Part shown: positions 1 through 8,373 of the stretch, one piece after another
Layout of the letters: each line of letters starts with the position of its first letter
How positions within the stretch are numbered: position 1 is the stretch's first letter
Assembly (NCBI GenBank): GCA_938092005.1
Contig: CALKOU010000001.1
Location: 186,001-250,000 of the forward strand
Origin: an uncultured Flavobacteriaceae bacterium
Lineage (GTDB): Bacteria; Bacteroidota; Bacteroidia; Flavobacteriales; Flavobacteriaceae
Direction: 5' to 3'
Length of the DNA stretch: 64,000 bases
The notes under the pieces: generated by a model
What the model saw: only the letters and a program-made list of their open reading frames with translations
Database searches by the model: none
Told to the model about the DNA's origin: nothing
Translations under genes and position numbers: made by a program

Positions 1-1
1 T

Positions 2-85
2 ACTAGCGAAGACAAGTATCAAGCGCTTAAAAAGAAAAATCCTGTGGTTGATCTCTTTAAAAACAAATTTAACTTAGAGTATTAG
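2..85 (+). CDS. C-terminal tail of an unidentified protein (possibly DnaX), 5' truncated
   Basis: An open frame enters from the left edge and stops at TAG 83-85, leaving 27 residues that end in KNPVVDLFKNKFNLEY. The 'KNP...L...F.L' ending resembles the C-terminus of Bacteroidota DNA polymerase III gamma/tau subunits as I remember them, but 27 residues are too few for an assignment. It converges on the ppx-type gene, with about 70 bp between the two stops. The product name is a guess; that this is a real gene end is likely but unproven. Confidence 0.4.
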   Translation, partial: TSEDKYQALKKKNPVVDLFKNKFNLEY

Positions 86-155
86 TAGGCTACCTCAAAG
101 CAAAAGCATGAGGCATTAAACGGAGATGAATTTGAAATCTCGAACAAACTGTTTG

Positions 156-1043
156 TTAATGTAATTCCTTATACAACAACTTAATCATCCCGTCAGCAAG
201 TCCAACTTTTGGGACATAAATTTTATTGGAATTGGATTCTTTCATTGCCAAAAGATATATGTGGACAGCAGGGACAATTACATCCGCTCGATCTGGATTC
301 AATTTTAAATCCGTGATCAGTTCCTTTTTCGTGCGCTTTTTTAAGTATTCGTAGTATTCGGATAGTAAAATAAACGAAAGTGGTTTCCCAATATTTTTAC
401 CTGACAATTTAAACACTTTGTTGATGGTACCGCCAGATCCAACAACTGAAAGACGGTCTAAGTGTTGTGTGTGTTTTGCGATCCATTTAACATAGGATTT
501 CATTTCTTTATCGGTGACCATTTTATTCAGCAAGCGAACGGTTCCAATTTTAAAAGACTTTGAGGCCAGCGTTTTCCCACGATCTATGACCGTAAGCTCT
601 GTACTACCACCACCCACATCAACAAGCAGGTAAGACTTATGGGGCTTCATGACATCAAAAAGGTCAGTCATGGCAATAATTTCCGCCTCTCGCTTGCCGT
701 CAATAATAGCTACGTTTACTTCTGTCTCTTTCTGAATGCGTTTCACTAATGCAGCACCATTTTTAGCCTCACGAAGTGCAGAAGTAGCACAAGCCATATA
801 ATGCGAAACACCATGAACGCCCATTAACTTTTTAAAAGAAAGCATGGCATCGATCATACGCTGTTGGTTAGGCATTCCAATCGAACCGTGGGTAAAGGTG
901 TCTTGTCCCAAACGAATGGGAACACGAACCATGGTGTTTTTGGTAAATAATGTGGGGCTATTGTTGCGCTCAATAACATTGTAAACTAGCAAACGTACAG
1001 CGTTTGAACCAATATCGATAGCGGCATATTTAGATAGTCTCAA
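156..1043 (-). CDS. ppx: Ppx/GppA family phosphatase (exopolyphosphatase-like)
   Basis: The family hydrolyses terminal phosphates from polyphosphate or pppGpp in the cytoplasm. The 295 residues carry the sugar kinase/Hsp70/actin-type phosphate loops of the family: AAIDIGSNAVRLLV at residues 7-20 and LLVDVGGGSTEL at 139-150, with a candidate catalytic Glu in GKREAEII near 119-121. It is about 300 residues long, so it is the short form without the C-terminal HD-type extension of E. coli Ppx. The start overlaps the end of ppk1 by 4 bp, and the pairing with polyphosphate kinase favours exopolyphosphatase over a purely GppA role. It is the last gene of the eight-gene minus-strand operon. Confidence 0.85.
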   Translation of the reverse strand: MRLSKYAAIDIGSNAVRLLVYNVIERNNSPTLFTKNTMVRVPIRLGQDTFTHGSIGMPNQQRMIDAMLSFKKLMGVHGVSHYMACATSALREAKNGAALVKRIQKETEVNVAIIDGKREAEIIAMTDLFDVMKPHKSYLLVDVGGGSTELTVIDRGKTLASKSFKIGTVRLLNKMVTDKEMKSYVKWIAKHTQHLDRLSVVGSGGTINKVFKLSGKNIGKPLSFILLSEYYEYLKKRTKKELITDLKLNPDRADVIVPAVHIYLLAMKESNSNKIYVPKVGLADGMIKLLYKELH

Positions 1044-3088
1044 GCGTTACTTACTTTATTTTGGTAATATTCATATGTGGCCTCTTGTGAGCGCAACGGA
1101 AGTGCTCCATTTGTACGATACGTAGGCTTTGACGGATCATTGACCCACCGTGCTTTTATGTTATCATTCCAGCTTAGCTCAAAAGTATCTACGAGCTCTT
1201 GTTGAATATCTTTATCATAAATAGGACACGAAACTTCAACACGGTTATCGAGGTTACGTGTCATCCAATCAGAAGATGATATCAAAATATCTCGGTCGCC
1301 TCCATTTTCAAAAATTACCATACGAGGATGCTCTAAAAAACGATCGACTACGCTGATCACTTCAATATTTTCGCTAACTCCTTTGACACCAGGAATCAAA
1401 CAACAAATTCCTCTAACAATCATACGTATTTGCACACCTGCTTGACTGGCTTTATAGAGTGCTGCAACCATATCATAGTTTGTCAAGTTATTAATCTTTA
1501 TGCGTATTAATGCGTTTTTCCCAGCTCTTGCTAAAGTCATTTCTCGAGCAATACGCTCTTTGAGTCCACTAGAAGTTGAAAAAGGAGAAATGAGCAAGTG
1601 CTTATGATCAGGAACCTTATAGCTTTTTTCTAAAAAGGTAAACACACGATTTACTTCTTTTAGAATTTGTTGATTGGCGGTAAACAGTGTATAATCCGTG
1701 TAAATCCTAGCAGTAGACTCATTAAAATTACCCGTGCTAATAAACCCATACCGCTTGAGCTTATCCTCTTCTTGACGTTGAATCAAACATATTTTTGAGT
1801 GTACCTTTAAGCTGGGAATTCCAAAAATAAGACGCACCCCTTCGTTTTTAAGCAACTCGGCATACCGAATATTTGCTGTCTCATCAAATCGTGCTTGAAG
1901 TTCAATCTGCACCGTTACTTGTTTGCCATTTCGTGCAGCCTGAATTAGGGCGTTCGCTACTTGGGAGTCGTTCGACAAGCGATAGATGGTAATAAATATA
2001 CTTTTGACCTTTGGATCAAGTGATGCCTCGCGTAAGAAGCGAATAACGTATGCAAAATTATGATAAGGGGTAAACTGAAGAAAATCACGCTGCCGTATTT
2101 GATCAATGATTCCTTTTTTTAATGAAAAACCTGCAATGGAAAGGGGTTCTTTTTTGGAGTAGCATAAATCGGGGCGGCCTAAACTAGGGAACTTCATATA
2201 GTCTCTCCGGTTGTGATAACGTCCTCCCGGGATAATACTATCTCGAGAGCCAATTTGAAATTTATCAAGCAATCGTTCTAGTGTGTCTTCGCTTATATTT
2301 TTGTCGTAAACAAAACGTACTGGGTCGCCTTCTACCCTATCACGAACACTAGATGCAATTTTCTCAATGTAACTTTTGTTGATGTCTTCATCAAAGTCCA
2401 ACTCAGCATCACGAGTAAACTTAACCATGTGTGCTGTAATTGATGTTGGTGAAAAGATTTGAAAAATGTATTGCATTTGATGACGAATGAGGTCATCCAA
2501 CAGCATCACATATTGCTTGTCGCCACGTGGCGGTAAAACAACAATTCGATCCAGATGCGTGGGCATTTGAATAAGCGCATAAAGAGGCTTTCCTGTTTGC
2601 TGCTCCATACGAACAGCTAAAAAAGCATTGTTACCCCTGCTATTTGGCAGTAGGGTATCATCATCTTGCATCAAAATCGTAAGTAGTGAAGGACTTACCA
2701 TTTGATCAAAAAAGTCATGCACAAAAGCAGCATGCTCATCGTCAAGTGCATGTTCATCAAGTATAAAGATGTTTTCCTCACGTAATTCCGCTGTAAGCTC
2801 CTGGATAGTCGTAAAACTTTCACCTTGCAACGCAATTGTCTTTTGTGTAATTTCTTGAAGTAAGGCTTCTGCTTTATTGGCTTCATCTGAATTTGATGCA
2901 GCTTCCATTTGTGCTATACGCTTCACAGTGGCATAGCGTACTTTATAGAACTCGTCAAGATTATTGGAGAAAATCCCGATAAAACGAACCCGTTCAATCA
3001 AGGGGACTCGCACATCTTGCGCTTCCTGCAATACACGTCGATTAAAATCTAACCAACTTAATTCACGATTTATAAATGGTAATGCCAC
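1040..3088 (-). CDS. ppk1: Polyphosphate kinase 1
   Basis: Reversibly polymerises the ATP gamma-phosphate into inorganic polyphosphate. The N-terminal signature INRELSWLDFNRRVLQEA is present. The two catalytic histidines are recognisable: one in KVHSKICLI (His430 from the GTG start), which would be autophosphorylated, and one in EHPRMVIFENGGDRD (His587). An upstream ATG at 3148 would add 20 residues and overlap sixA by 58 bp. I prefer the GTG at 3086-3088, two bases after the sixA stop, because it puts INREL five residues from the N-terminus, as in the family. It is translationally coupled to sixA upstream and ppx downstream. Confidence 0.9.
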   Translation of the reverse strand: MALPFINRELSWLDFNRRVLQEAQDVRVPLIERVRFIGIFSNNLDEFYKVRYATVKRIAQMEAASNSDEANKAEALLQEITQKTIALQGESFTTIQELTAELREENIFILDEHALDDEHAAFVHDFFDQMVSPSLLTILMQDDDTLLPNSRGNNAFLAVRMEQQTGKPLYALIQMPTHLDRIVVLPPRGDKQYVMLLDDLIRHQMQYIFQIFSPTSITAHMVKFTRDAELDFDEDINKSYIEKIASSVRDRVEGDPVRFVYDKNISEDTLERLLDKFQIGSRDSIIPGGRYHNRRDYMKFPSLGRPDLCYSKKEPLSIAGFSLKKGIIDQIRQRDFLQFTPYHNFAYVIRFLREASLDPKVKSIFITIYRLSNDSQVANALIQAARNGKQVTVQIELQARFDETANIRYAELLKNEGVRLIFGIPSLKVHSKICLIQRQEEDKLKRYGFISTGNFNESTARIYTDYTLFTANQQILKEVNRVFTFLEKSYKVPDHKHLLISPFSTSSGLKERIAREMTLARAGKNALIRIKINNLTNYDMVAALYKASQAGVQIRMIVRGICCLIPGVKGVSENIEVISVVDRFLEHPRMVIFENGGDRDILISSSDWMTRNLDNRVEVSCPIYDKDIQQELVDTFELSWNDNIKARWVNDPSKPTYRTNGALPLRSQEATYEYYQNKVSNA

Positions 3089-3090
3089 GC

Positions 3091-3573
3091 TTATGTTACT
3101 GTTTTTGGAAAAAAAGTTTCCGCTTCTCCTTTTGTTATGTCTGACCACAAAGATACATCAAAGCGAAAAAGCACAGCTCCAGCAGTGGGAATGTTGTTGT
3201 TATCTAATGCTCCTAGCATGTGCGCGAGTGCAGTACATGCGTTATTGTGTCCAAAAGTGATAACAGTATCCAAACGATCATCAAGACAATGAATAAATTC
3301 TAGCACATCATCACCAGAAAAGTCATATAATGAATTGCTAAAAGAAAGCTTGTGTAGTGGAACATTCATTTCTTGGCAAACAATAAGAGCGGTATGTGTC
3401 GCTCGAACTGCTGGACTTGAATAAACAGCATCAATAGCAAAATCCTTTTTACCCAAAAAAATGCCCATTTTATGCGCATCATCAATACCGCGTTGATTAA
3501 GAGGTCTGTCTTTGTCAGCAACTCCTAATCCCCAAGATGATTTGCCGTGGCGCATCATAAGCCATGTTTTCAT
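3091..3573 (-). CDS. sixA: SixA-type histidine phosphatase
   Basis: A 160-residue member of the histidine phosphatase (phosphoglycerate mutase-like) superfamily. The catalytic RHG lies at residues 8-10 (MMRHGKSSWG), and a second histidine in TFGHNNACTALAHML fits the family's distal catalytic His. E. coli SixA dephosphorylates phosphohistidine on signalling and PTS proteins; the substrate here is unknown. The frame stays open to 3630, but the ATG at 3573 gives the normal N-terminus and leaves 29 bp after pdxH. Its place directly before ppk1, an enzyme with a phosphohistidine intermediate, is suggestive but proves nothing. Confidence 0.8.
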   Translation of the reverse strand: MKTWLMMRHGKSSWGLGVADKDRPLNQRGIDDAHKMGIFLGKKDFAIDAVYSSPAVRATHTALIVCQEMNVPLHKLSFSNSLYDFSGDDVLEFIHCLDDRLDTVITFGHNNACTALAHMLGALDNNNIPTAGAVLFRFDVSLWSDITKGEAETFFPKTVT

Positions 3574-3602
3574 GCGTTGCTTTTTAAAAGAGTTAAATAT
3601 TA

Positions 3603-4247
3603 CTAGGGTGCCTTGCGCACAACACGCCAAAGGCTATCAAGTTTGGTGTAAACAATGCGGTCGTGTAACCTGTTAGGTCTTCCTTGCCAAAATTCGATTT
3701 CTATTGGCGCTACAACAATACCACCCCAGTGGGTTGGTCGAGGAATTTCTTTCCCTTCAAATTGCTTTTTCAACACGTCTTGCCGTGCTTCCAACACGTC
3801 ACGTGAGGCTATGGGCTCGCTTTGTGGTGAGATGTGCGCTCCTAATTGGCTTCCTACGGGGCGAGAGGCAAAATAGACATCTGAAACTTCTGGTGCCACT
3901 TTAGACGCAACACCTGAAACGATCACTTGTCGTTCCAGACTAGGCCAAAAAAATGACAAACTTACTTTAGGGTGTGCAAATAATGCTTTGCATTTATCGC
4001 TGTTGTAATTGGTATAAAACACAAAGCCTTCCGTTGCTAATTCTTTTAACAGCACGACCCGTCCCTTAATGGCTCCTGTGGTATCAACAGTACTCAATGT
4101 CATGGCATTAACTTCAGCTACTCCGTCAGATTTCGACACCTCATCAAACCATTGATTGAATAACGTGAGCGGCGACTCGGGGATTTGGGATTCGTCTAAG
4201 GAGTTGGTGTCGTAGCTTTTGCGTAGGTGTCTAAAATCTCTTTCCAT
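3603..4247 (-). CDS. pdxH: Pyridoxamine 5'-phosphate oxidase
   Basis: FMN-dependent oxidase making pyridoxal 5'-phosphate from pyridoxamine or pyridoxine phosphate. The 214 residues match the family's usual length. Characteristic segments are the N-terminal LRKSYD...PLTLFNQWFDE, the FMN-binding KGRVVLLKE...GFVFYTNYNSDKC, LSFFWPSLERQV, the SRPVGSQLGAHISPQSE block, and the C-terminal WGGIVVAPIEIEFWQGRPNRLHDR. It sits in the pyrR-to-ppx operon, 21 bp after rnz. Several PLP enzymes are encoded nearby, though no direct link is implied. Confidence 0.93.
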   Translation of the reverse strand: MERDFRHLRKSYDTNSLDESQIPESPLTLFNQWFDEVSKSDGVAEVNAMTLSTVDTTGAIKGRVVLLKELATEGFVFYTNYNSDKCKALFAHPKVSLSFFWPSLERQVIVSGVASKVAPEVSDVYFASRPVGSQLGAHISPQSEPIASRDVLEARQDVLKKQFEGKEIPRPTHWGGIVVAPIEIEFWQGRPNRLHDRIVYTKLDSLWRVVRKAP

Positions 4248-4268
4248 ACCCTAAATGTACGAAAAGCG

Positions 4269-5171
4269 TTATGAAATTACAGCTCCATCTGCAGCTAAAA
4301 TAACATTGGGAAAAATAGCAGCTGCTTCCATGACAAAAGGCTGCAAGTCTTTGTAACGCGAAGAAAAATGTCCTAAAATCAGTCGATCTATTTCAGCCTC
4401 TTTAGCAATGGAAGCTGCTTGGGCTGCAGTACTGTGTTTTGTTTTGGCAGCAATGGACTCGTGCTGTGCCAAAAAAGTAGCCTCATGATAAAGCCAATCT
4501 GCTTTGTGGATTATAGGAACAATAGCTGGATGGTATGCGGTATCACTGCAATAGGCATATTTTTGAGGTGCATCTGGAGCTAAAGTAACGGTGGCGTTGT
4601 CTATTAAAATACCGTTTTCGTTCTTCACATTTTGACCAAGTTGCAGTAATCGAAACTGGCTTTTATCAATGTCGTTTGCTTGAGCTGCTTTAAGATTAAT
4701 ACGGCGCAAACCTTCTTTTTCTTCAAACAAAAAACCATTGGTATAAACACGATGCAGTAGTGGTATCGTCGTTACTTTTACTGAATCGTCCTCATAGATA
4801 CATTCCGACACATCAGACTCAAGCTCATGAAAATGAAGAGGGTAACTAGGTGCTGATTTACCCAATTTCAACAATAAAAGCAACGCATCTTTAATCCCCT
4901 TTGGTCCGTAAATATGAAGCGGAGCCTCCCTGCCTAAAAGACGAAAAGAAGAAACCAAACCTGGCAATCCAAAAAAATGATCTCCATGGAGGTGTGAAAT
5001 AAAAATATGCTTTAGGTGTGTAAACGAAACTTTCGCTTTTCGTAATTGAACTTGGGTTCCCTCGCCGCAATCGATTAGGAAACGATGTCCTTTTATGTCC
5101 AATACCTGGGCGGTAGGGTTTTTATTCTCGTGTGGTGTAGCAGAGTGACAGCCTAAAATTGTGAGCTTCAT
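4269..5171 (-). CDS. rnz: Ribonuclease Z
   Basis: Zinc-dependent endonuclease of the metallo-beta-lactamase superfamily that trims tRNA 3' trailers. The N-terminus MKLTILGCHSATP, the metal motif SHLHGDHFFGLPG, and the later histidines and aspartate in YCSDTAYHPAI, HEATFL and LILGHFSSRYKD are all present in family order. The length of 300 residues fits the short bacterial RNase Z. The start codon overlaps the stop of the STAS-like gene upstream by a base, so the two are almost certainly co-translated. Confidence 0.92.
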   Translation of the reverse strand: MKLTILGCHSATPHENKNPTAQVLDIKGHRFLIDCGEGTQVQLRKAKVSFTHLKHIFISHLHGDHFFGLPGLVSSFRLLGREAPLHIYGPKGIKDALLLLLKLGKSAPSYPLHFHELESDVSECIYEDDSVKVTTIPLLHRVYTNGFLFEEKEGLRRINLKAAQANDIDKSQFRLLQLGQNVKNENGILIDNATVTLAPDAPQKYAYCSDTAYHPAIVPIIHKADWLYHEATFLAQHESIAAKTKHSTAAQAASIAKEAEIDRLILGHFSSRYKDLQPFVMEAAAIFPNVILAADGAVIS

Positions 5172-5512
5172 TAATACCCTAAATCGCGTTCTATTTCTTC
5201 CATATCAACAATATCTAATGCCTCCTGAAAAGTTGGCGCAGTACTTATATCGTCGGGAAGTTCGTCAATACGCATAGTGCCAACCACTACCACAAACGAC
5301 TTTAATACCTTTTCTTTATTATATGAATTTAGTTCTGAAAATTCCAAAACATGCATGGGCAATAGTTTTTTAATTCCAGACAAATCAATCACAATATTCT
5401 GCTGATGCATGTTTTTATATTGTGCTTTAACGAGATTACGGAAATCTACTCCTACTGGGTCAATGGGCTCCCAAGTGAACGTGGTTGTATTTTCGTGCTG
5501 ACTGATCTTCAT
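5171..5512 (-). CDS. STAS-like small protein
   Basis: A 113-residue soluble protein with no signal peptide or membrane segment. The middle (NIVIDLSGIKKLLPMHVLEF, residues 40-59) aligns by eye with the beta-strand/helix core of STAS domains such as SpoIIAA. The phosphorylatable serine that normally follows (the DSSG-type motif) is replaced by LPMH. The C-terminus is acidic (EALDIVDMEEIERDLGY). It lies 2 bp after pyrB and is coupled to rnz. I infer a non-phosphorylated STAS fold; the function is unknown. Confidence 0.6.
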   Translation of the reverse strand: MKISQHENTTTFTWEPIDPVGVDFRNLVKAQYKNMHQQNIVIDLSGIKKLLPMHVLEFSELNSYNKEKVLKSFVVVVGTMRIDELPDDISTAPTFQEALDIVDMEEIERDLGY

Positions 5513-5514
5513 TA

Positions 5515-6438
5515 TTAACTTTTTGCTGCAAGCAAATATAAAACAGCCATTCGAATCGCCACACCATTTTCGACTTGATCTAAAATAATGGCTTGGTTTG
5601 AATCTACAACTTCACTTGAAAGTTCAACACCGCGGTTAATCGGGCCTGGATGCATAATTACAATCTCTTTGTCAAGAGCATCAATCATGGGTTTTGTAAT
5701 ACCATAAAAGGCAGCATATTCGCGGTTTGACGGAAAATAACTTGCAGACATACGCTCAAACTGTACTCTTAAAATGTTAGCTACATCGCACCATGCGAGC
5801 GCTTTTTGAACATTTGTTTCTATTTTCACCCCCAAACTCGAGATATGTTTTGGAATAAGTGTTTTTGGTCCACATACGCATACTTGAGCACCTAATTTTT
5901 GTAGCGCAAAAATATTGGACAGTGCAACCCTAGAATGAAGAATGTCTCCAACAATAACAACTTTTTTACCTGCTACATCACCTAGGCGCTCCTTAATAGA
6001 AAAGGTGTCTAGTAATGCTTGCGTGGGGTGCTCGTGAGCACCATCGCCTGCGTTAATGATCGTAGCGTTTACATGCTGTGCTAGGAAGCTTGCCGCCCCC
6101 GGACTCGAGTGGCGCATAACGACCATATCAACTTTCATGGACAATATATTGTTTACGGTATCAATTAAGGTTTCACCTTTTTTGAGTGACGACATGGAAG
6201 ACGCAAAGTTAATTACATCTGCAGATAATCTTTTTTGAGCTAATTCAAAGGAAAGTTTTGTGCGTGTACTGTTTTCAAAAAAAAGATTAGCAATTGTAAT
6301 ATCGCGCAACGAAGGCACTTTCTTTATTGGACGATTAATCACTTCCTTGAATTGAGTTGCTGTATCAAAAATAAGTTGGATATCTTCTTCCGTTACGTAT
6401 TTAATCCCCAGTAAATGCTTTACGCTTAACTCACTCAT
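5515..6438 (-). CDS. pyrB: Aspartate carbamoyltransferase catalytic subunit
   Basis: Catalyses carbamoyl phosphate plus aspartate to N-carbamoylaspartate, the committed step of pyrimidine synthesis. The carbamoyl-phosphate loop FFENSTRTKLSFELAQKRL, SSLKKGETL, MRHSSPGAA, GAHEHPTQALLD and the C-terminal HPGPINRGVEL are all clear. The length of 307 residues is typical of the catalytic chain. No regulatory pyrI is adjacent; control may come through PyrR, encoded one base upstream. Confidence 0.95.
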   Translation of the reverse strand: MSELSVKHLLGIKYVTEEDIQLIFDTATQFKEVINRPIKKVPSLRDITIANLFFENSTRTKLSFELAQKRLSADVINFASSMSSLKKGETLIDTVNNILSMKVDMVVMRHSSPGAASFLAQHVNATIINAGDGAHEHPTQALLDTFSIKERLGDVAGKKVVIVGDILHSRVALSNIFALQKLGAQVCVCGPKTLIPKHISSLGVKIETNVQKALAWCDVANILRVQFERMSASYFPSNREYAAFYGITKPMIDALDKEIVIMHPGPINRGVELSSEVVDSNQAIILDQVENGVAIRMAVLYLLAAKS

Positions 6439-6439
6439 A

Positions 6440-6979
6440 TTATTTGTTTACCATATAAACTGCATCTTCATCATGATCTTCTTTCCAGCTAACAACCACA
6501 CGTTCGTTTTGGATAGCGTCTACTTGTCTGCCGCAAAAGTCGGGTTGAATGGGTAGGTGTCGTGAAAAGCGTCTATCTATGAGGGTTAACAACTGTACCT
6601 CTGATGGACGTCCATAAGAGTCAATAGCCGTAAGCGCAGCGCGGATACTCCTTCCTGTGTACAAGACATCATCTATCAATACGATGCGTTTGTTCTCAAC
6701 ACTCACCTCCATATCATTAATACTTGGGTGTAACACCTTGTCGCTACGTCTAAAATCATCTCTGAAAAAGGTAATGTCAAGTTGACTTAGTTTTACATCA
6801 GATACCTTATAATGATGCTGCAAAATATGCAGCAGCCTTTCTGCCAGTCTTACGCCTCGAGGCTGTAAACCAATCAACAGCGTGTTGGAAAAATCGCCGT
6901 GGGTTTCTTTAAGTTGACAAGCTAAACGAAAGAGGATGATGTGGAGGTCTTTGTCGCTAAGTAGTAGCTTTTGGCTCAT
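6440..6979 (-). CDS. pyrR: Bifunctional PyrR-type regulator/uracil phosphoribosyltransferase
   Basis: A type I phosphoribosyltransferase of 179 residues with the PRPP loop IVLIDDVLYTGRSIRAAL near residues 99-116 and the family segment LLIGLQPRGVRLAERL. In Firmicutes PyrR both attenuates pyr mRNA and makes UMP from uracil. The frame extends to 7021, but ATG 6979 gives the family N-terminus and lies 13 nt after a TAnnTTTG box. The leader is therefore too short for a classical PyrR attenuator, so enzyme activity or another form of control is more likely. It is the first gene of the operon. Confidence 0.88.
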   Translation of the reverse strand: MSQKLLLSDKDLHIILFRLACQLKETHGDFSNTLLIGLQPRGVRLAERLLHILQHHYKVSDVKLSQLDITFFRDDFRRSDKVLHPSINDMEVSVENKRIVLIDDVLYTGRSIRAALTAIDSYGRPSEVQLLTLIDRRFSRHLPIQPDFCGRQVDAIQNERVVVSWKEDHDEDAVYMVNK

Positions 6980-6992
6980 CCCAGAATTTTTA

Positions 6993-7022
6993 CAAAAATA
7001 GAAAAATTTGATGGTTTTCAAG
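6993..7022 (-). promoter_or_regulatory. Predicted promoter of the pyrR-to-ppx operon
   Basis: Read on the minus strand, CTTG (7019-7022) is followed after 18 nt by TATTTTTG (6993-7000). This fits the Bacteroidota pattern of a TTTG-like -33 box and a TAnnTTTG -7 box. The -7 box ends 13 nt before the pyrR ATG. Confidence 0.55.
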
Positions 7023-7027
7023 TTTTA

Positions 7028-7057
7028 TTGTCATTTAAAGAAAAATGTGTAAATTTA
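7028..7057 (+). promoter_or_regulatory. Predicted promoter of the small membrane protein gene
   Basis: TTG at 7028-7030, a 19-nt spacer and TAAATTTA at 7050-7057 match the Bacteroidota consensus except for the last base of the -7 box. The ATG follows 22 nt later. It is divergent from, and nearly abuts, the pyrR promoter. Confidence 0.4.
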
Positions 7058-7079
7058 ACTAACCTTAAATCTTACAATT

Positions 7080-7358
7080 ATGTTCAATAAAGCCTACAGA
7101 TACTTCGCTGGAAGTTACTACCAACTGATTCCTTTAACTATTATTATTCAAGCATGTATTGGCTCTATAGCCGTTTACTTTCTTTTACAAGGCGCACCAA
7201 CCTTTTGGGATATGATCCTATTGATGTGCTGTATAATAGCAACAACTGCTTACCTAGGTGGTATATTAGGACAGATACACGTTAAGAAAGTGTTCTATAT
7301 TTTCATTTTCGGACTGATTGTTAATCTATTCGTTTTAACGAGTCAATTGATCGGTTGA
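7080..7358 (+). CDS. Small integral membrane protein, unknown function
   Basis: A 92-residue, very hydrophobic protein. Three membrane segments are apparent: about residues 15-36 (LIPLTIIIQACIGSIAVYFL), 41-62 (TFWDMILLMCCIIATTAYLG) and 69-89 (VFYIFIFGLIVNLFVLTSQL). I see no catalytic motif and no clear family. It is divergent from pyrR and followed by a 10-bp inverted repeat that straddles its stop codon. Small three-helix proteins like this are common in Flavobacteriaceae; no role can be assigned. Confidence 0.7.
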   Translation: MFNKAYRYFAGSYYQLIPLTIIIQACIGSIAVYFLLQGAPTFWDMILLMCCIIATTAYLGGILGQIHVKKVFYIFIFGLIVNLFVLTSQLIG

Positions 7359-7378
7359 TTTTTTTACACTCGTTAAAA
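7333..7378. repeat. 10-bp inverted repeat across a stop codon
   Basis: TTTTAACGAG (7333-7342) pairs perfectly with CTCGTTAAAA (7369-7378). The 26-nt loop holds the stop codon of the small membrane protein and a run of seven T. No T-run follows the right arm, so it is not a textbook terminator on the plus strand. Confidence 0.45.
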
Positions 7379-7449
7379 AGTCATCACAATGTTTCGTTAT
7401 ACCATTCTAATTATAACTATTACTATATAATTTGAGTTGCACTAGACCC

Positions 7450-8373
7450 ATGACCGAGCCACCAAATGCCGTGCTTGTTATTCACGGTGGCGCTGGTTGG
7501 ATTTCACGTGAAAGCGTAACGGACAGTATGGAAAAAGCCTATATTAAAACACTTGAAGAAGCGTTAATAAAGGGGCAGAATATAATAAAAAGTGGAGGTG
7601 CTAGCTTGGATGCAGTGCAAAGTGCGATCGAACACCTAGAAGATTCACCGCTATTTAATGCGGGTAAAGGGGCTGCATTCACGTATGACGAGACCCATGA
7701 GATGGACAGTGCCCTTATGGATGGAGCAACTGGAGATGCAGGAGCCGTAACAGGAATTACAACCATAAAAAACCCCATACAGGTGGCGAGGGCTGTTCTT
7801 GACCACTCAGTACATGTGTTCTTGAGTGGAGGCGGTGCAGAAGAGTTTGCTCGAGAACAAGGTCTTGAACAAGTTGACCCTTCATACTTTTTTACACAAA
7901 AAAATTACGACCGACTTAAAGAGGTTAAAGTTTCAATGACGGTACCAAATCAAGAAAAGTTAGGCACCGTTGGTGCTGTAGCTCTTGACACAAAGGGAAA
8001 TTTCGCAGCAGGAACTTCAACTGGCGGCATGACTAATAAACGTTATGGACGAATTGGAGATGTTCCTGTAATTGGTGCAGGCACGTATGCTGAAAATGAA
8101 GTCTGTGGTATTTCAGCTACTGGTCATGGAGAATATTTTATTCGTAACGTTGTAGCACATGATATAGCGGCGCGCATCAAATATGCAGGTCAAACGTTAG
8201 AAAATGCAGCAAAAGAAGTTATTGCAACGCTTAAAGGAAAAGGAGGTCTGGGCGGCGTTATTGGATTAGATTCAAAGGGAAACGTCGTTATGCCCTTCAA
8301 CACACCTGGAATGTTTAGAGGATATATCTCCTTAGCTGGCGATCCAATAGTGGGAATCTACAAAAATGATTAA
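7450..8373 (+). CDS. Isoaspartyl peptidase/L-asparaginase (Ntn hydrolase)
   Basis: A threonine-type N-terminal nucleophile hydrolase. The precursor self-cleaves before the Thr in EKLGTVGAVALD (Thr173 from the ATG) to give alpha and beta subunits. The AVLVIHGGAGW start, DSPLFNAGKGAAFT, MDSALMDGATGDAGAV and the substrate-binding GTSTGGMTNKRYGRIGDVP and SATGHGEYFI segments are present. The frame is open from TTG 7432, but ATG 7450 is the better start. There is no signal peptide, unlike some periplasmic homologues, so it probably clears isoaspartyl dipeptides in the cytoplasm. Its stop overlaps that of the convergent PLP acyltransferase gene. Confidence 0.88.
   Translation: MTEPPNAVLVIHGGAGWISRESVTDSMEKAYIKTLEEALIKGQNIIKSGGASLDAVQSAIEHLEDSPLFNAGKGAAFTYDETHEMDSALMDGATGDAGAVTGITTIKNPIQVARAVLDHSVHVFLSGGGAEEFAREQGLEQVDPSYFFTQKNYDRLKEVKVSMTVPNQEKLGTVGAVALDTKGNFAAGTSTGGMTNKRYGRIGDVPVIGAGTYAENEVCGISATGHGEYFIRNVVAHDIAARIKYAGQTLENAAKEVIATLKGKGGLGGVIGLDSKGNVVMPFNTPGMFRGYISLAGDPIVGIYKND

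Noticed and set aside
3089-3148. Extra 20 N-terminal residues of Ppk1
   Set aside because: They are encoded opposite no spacer but inside the sixA coding end, are a basic low-complexity stretch, and the GTG at 3088 gives the family N-terminus. The longer start cannot be excluded.
6980-7079. PyrR-type attenuator in front of pyrR
   Set aside because: The predicted promoter leaves only a few nucleotides of leader and there is no anti-terminator/terminator pair.
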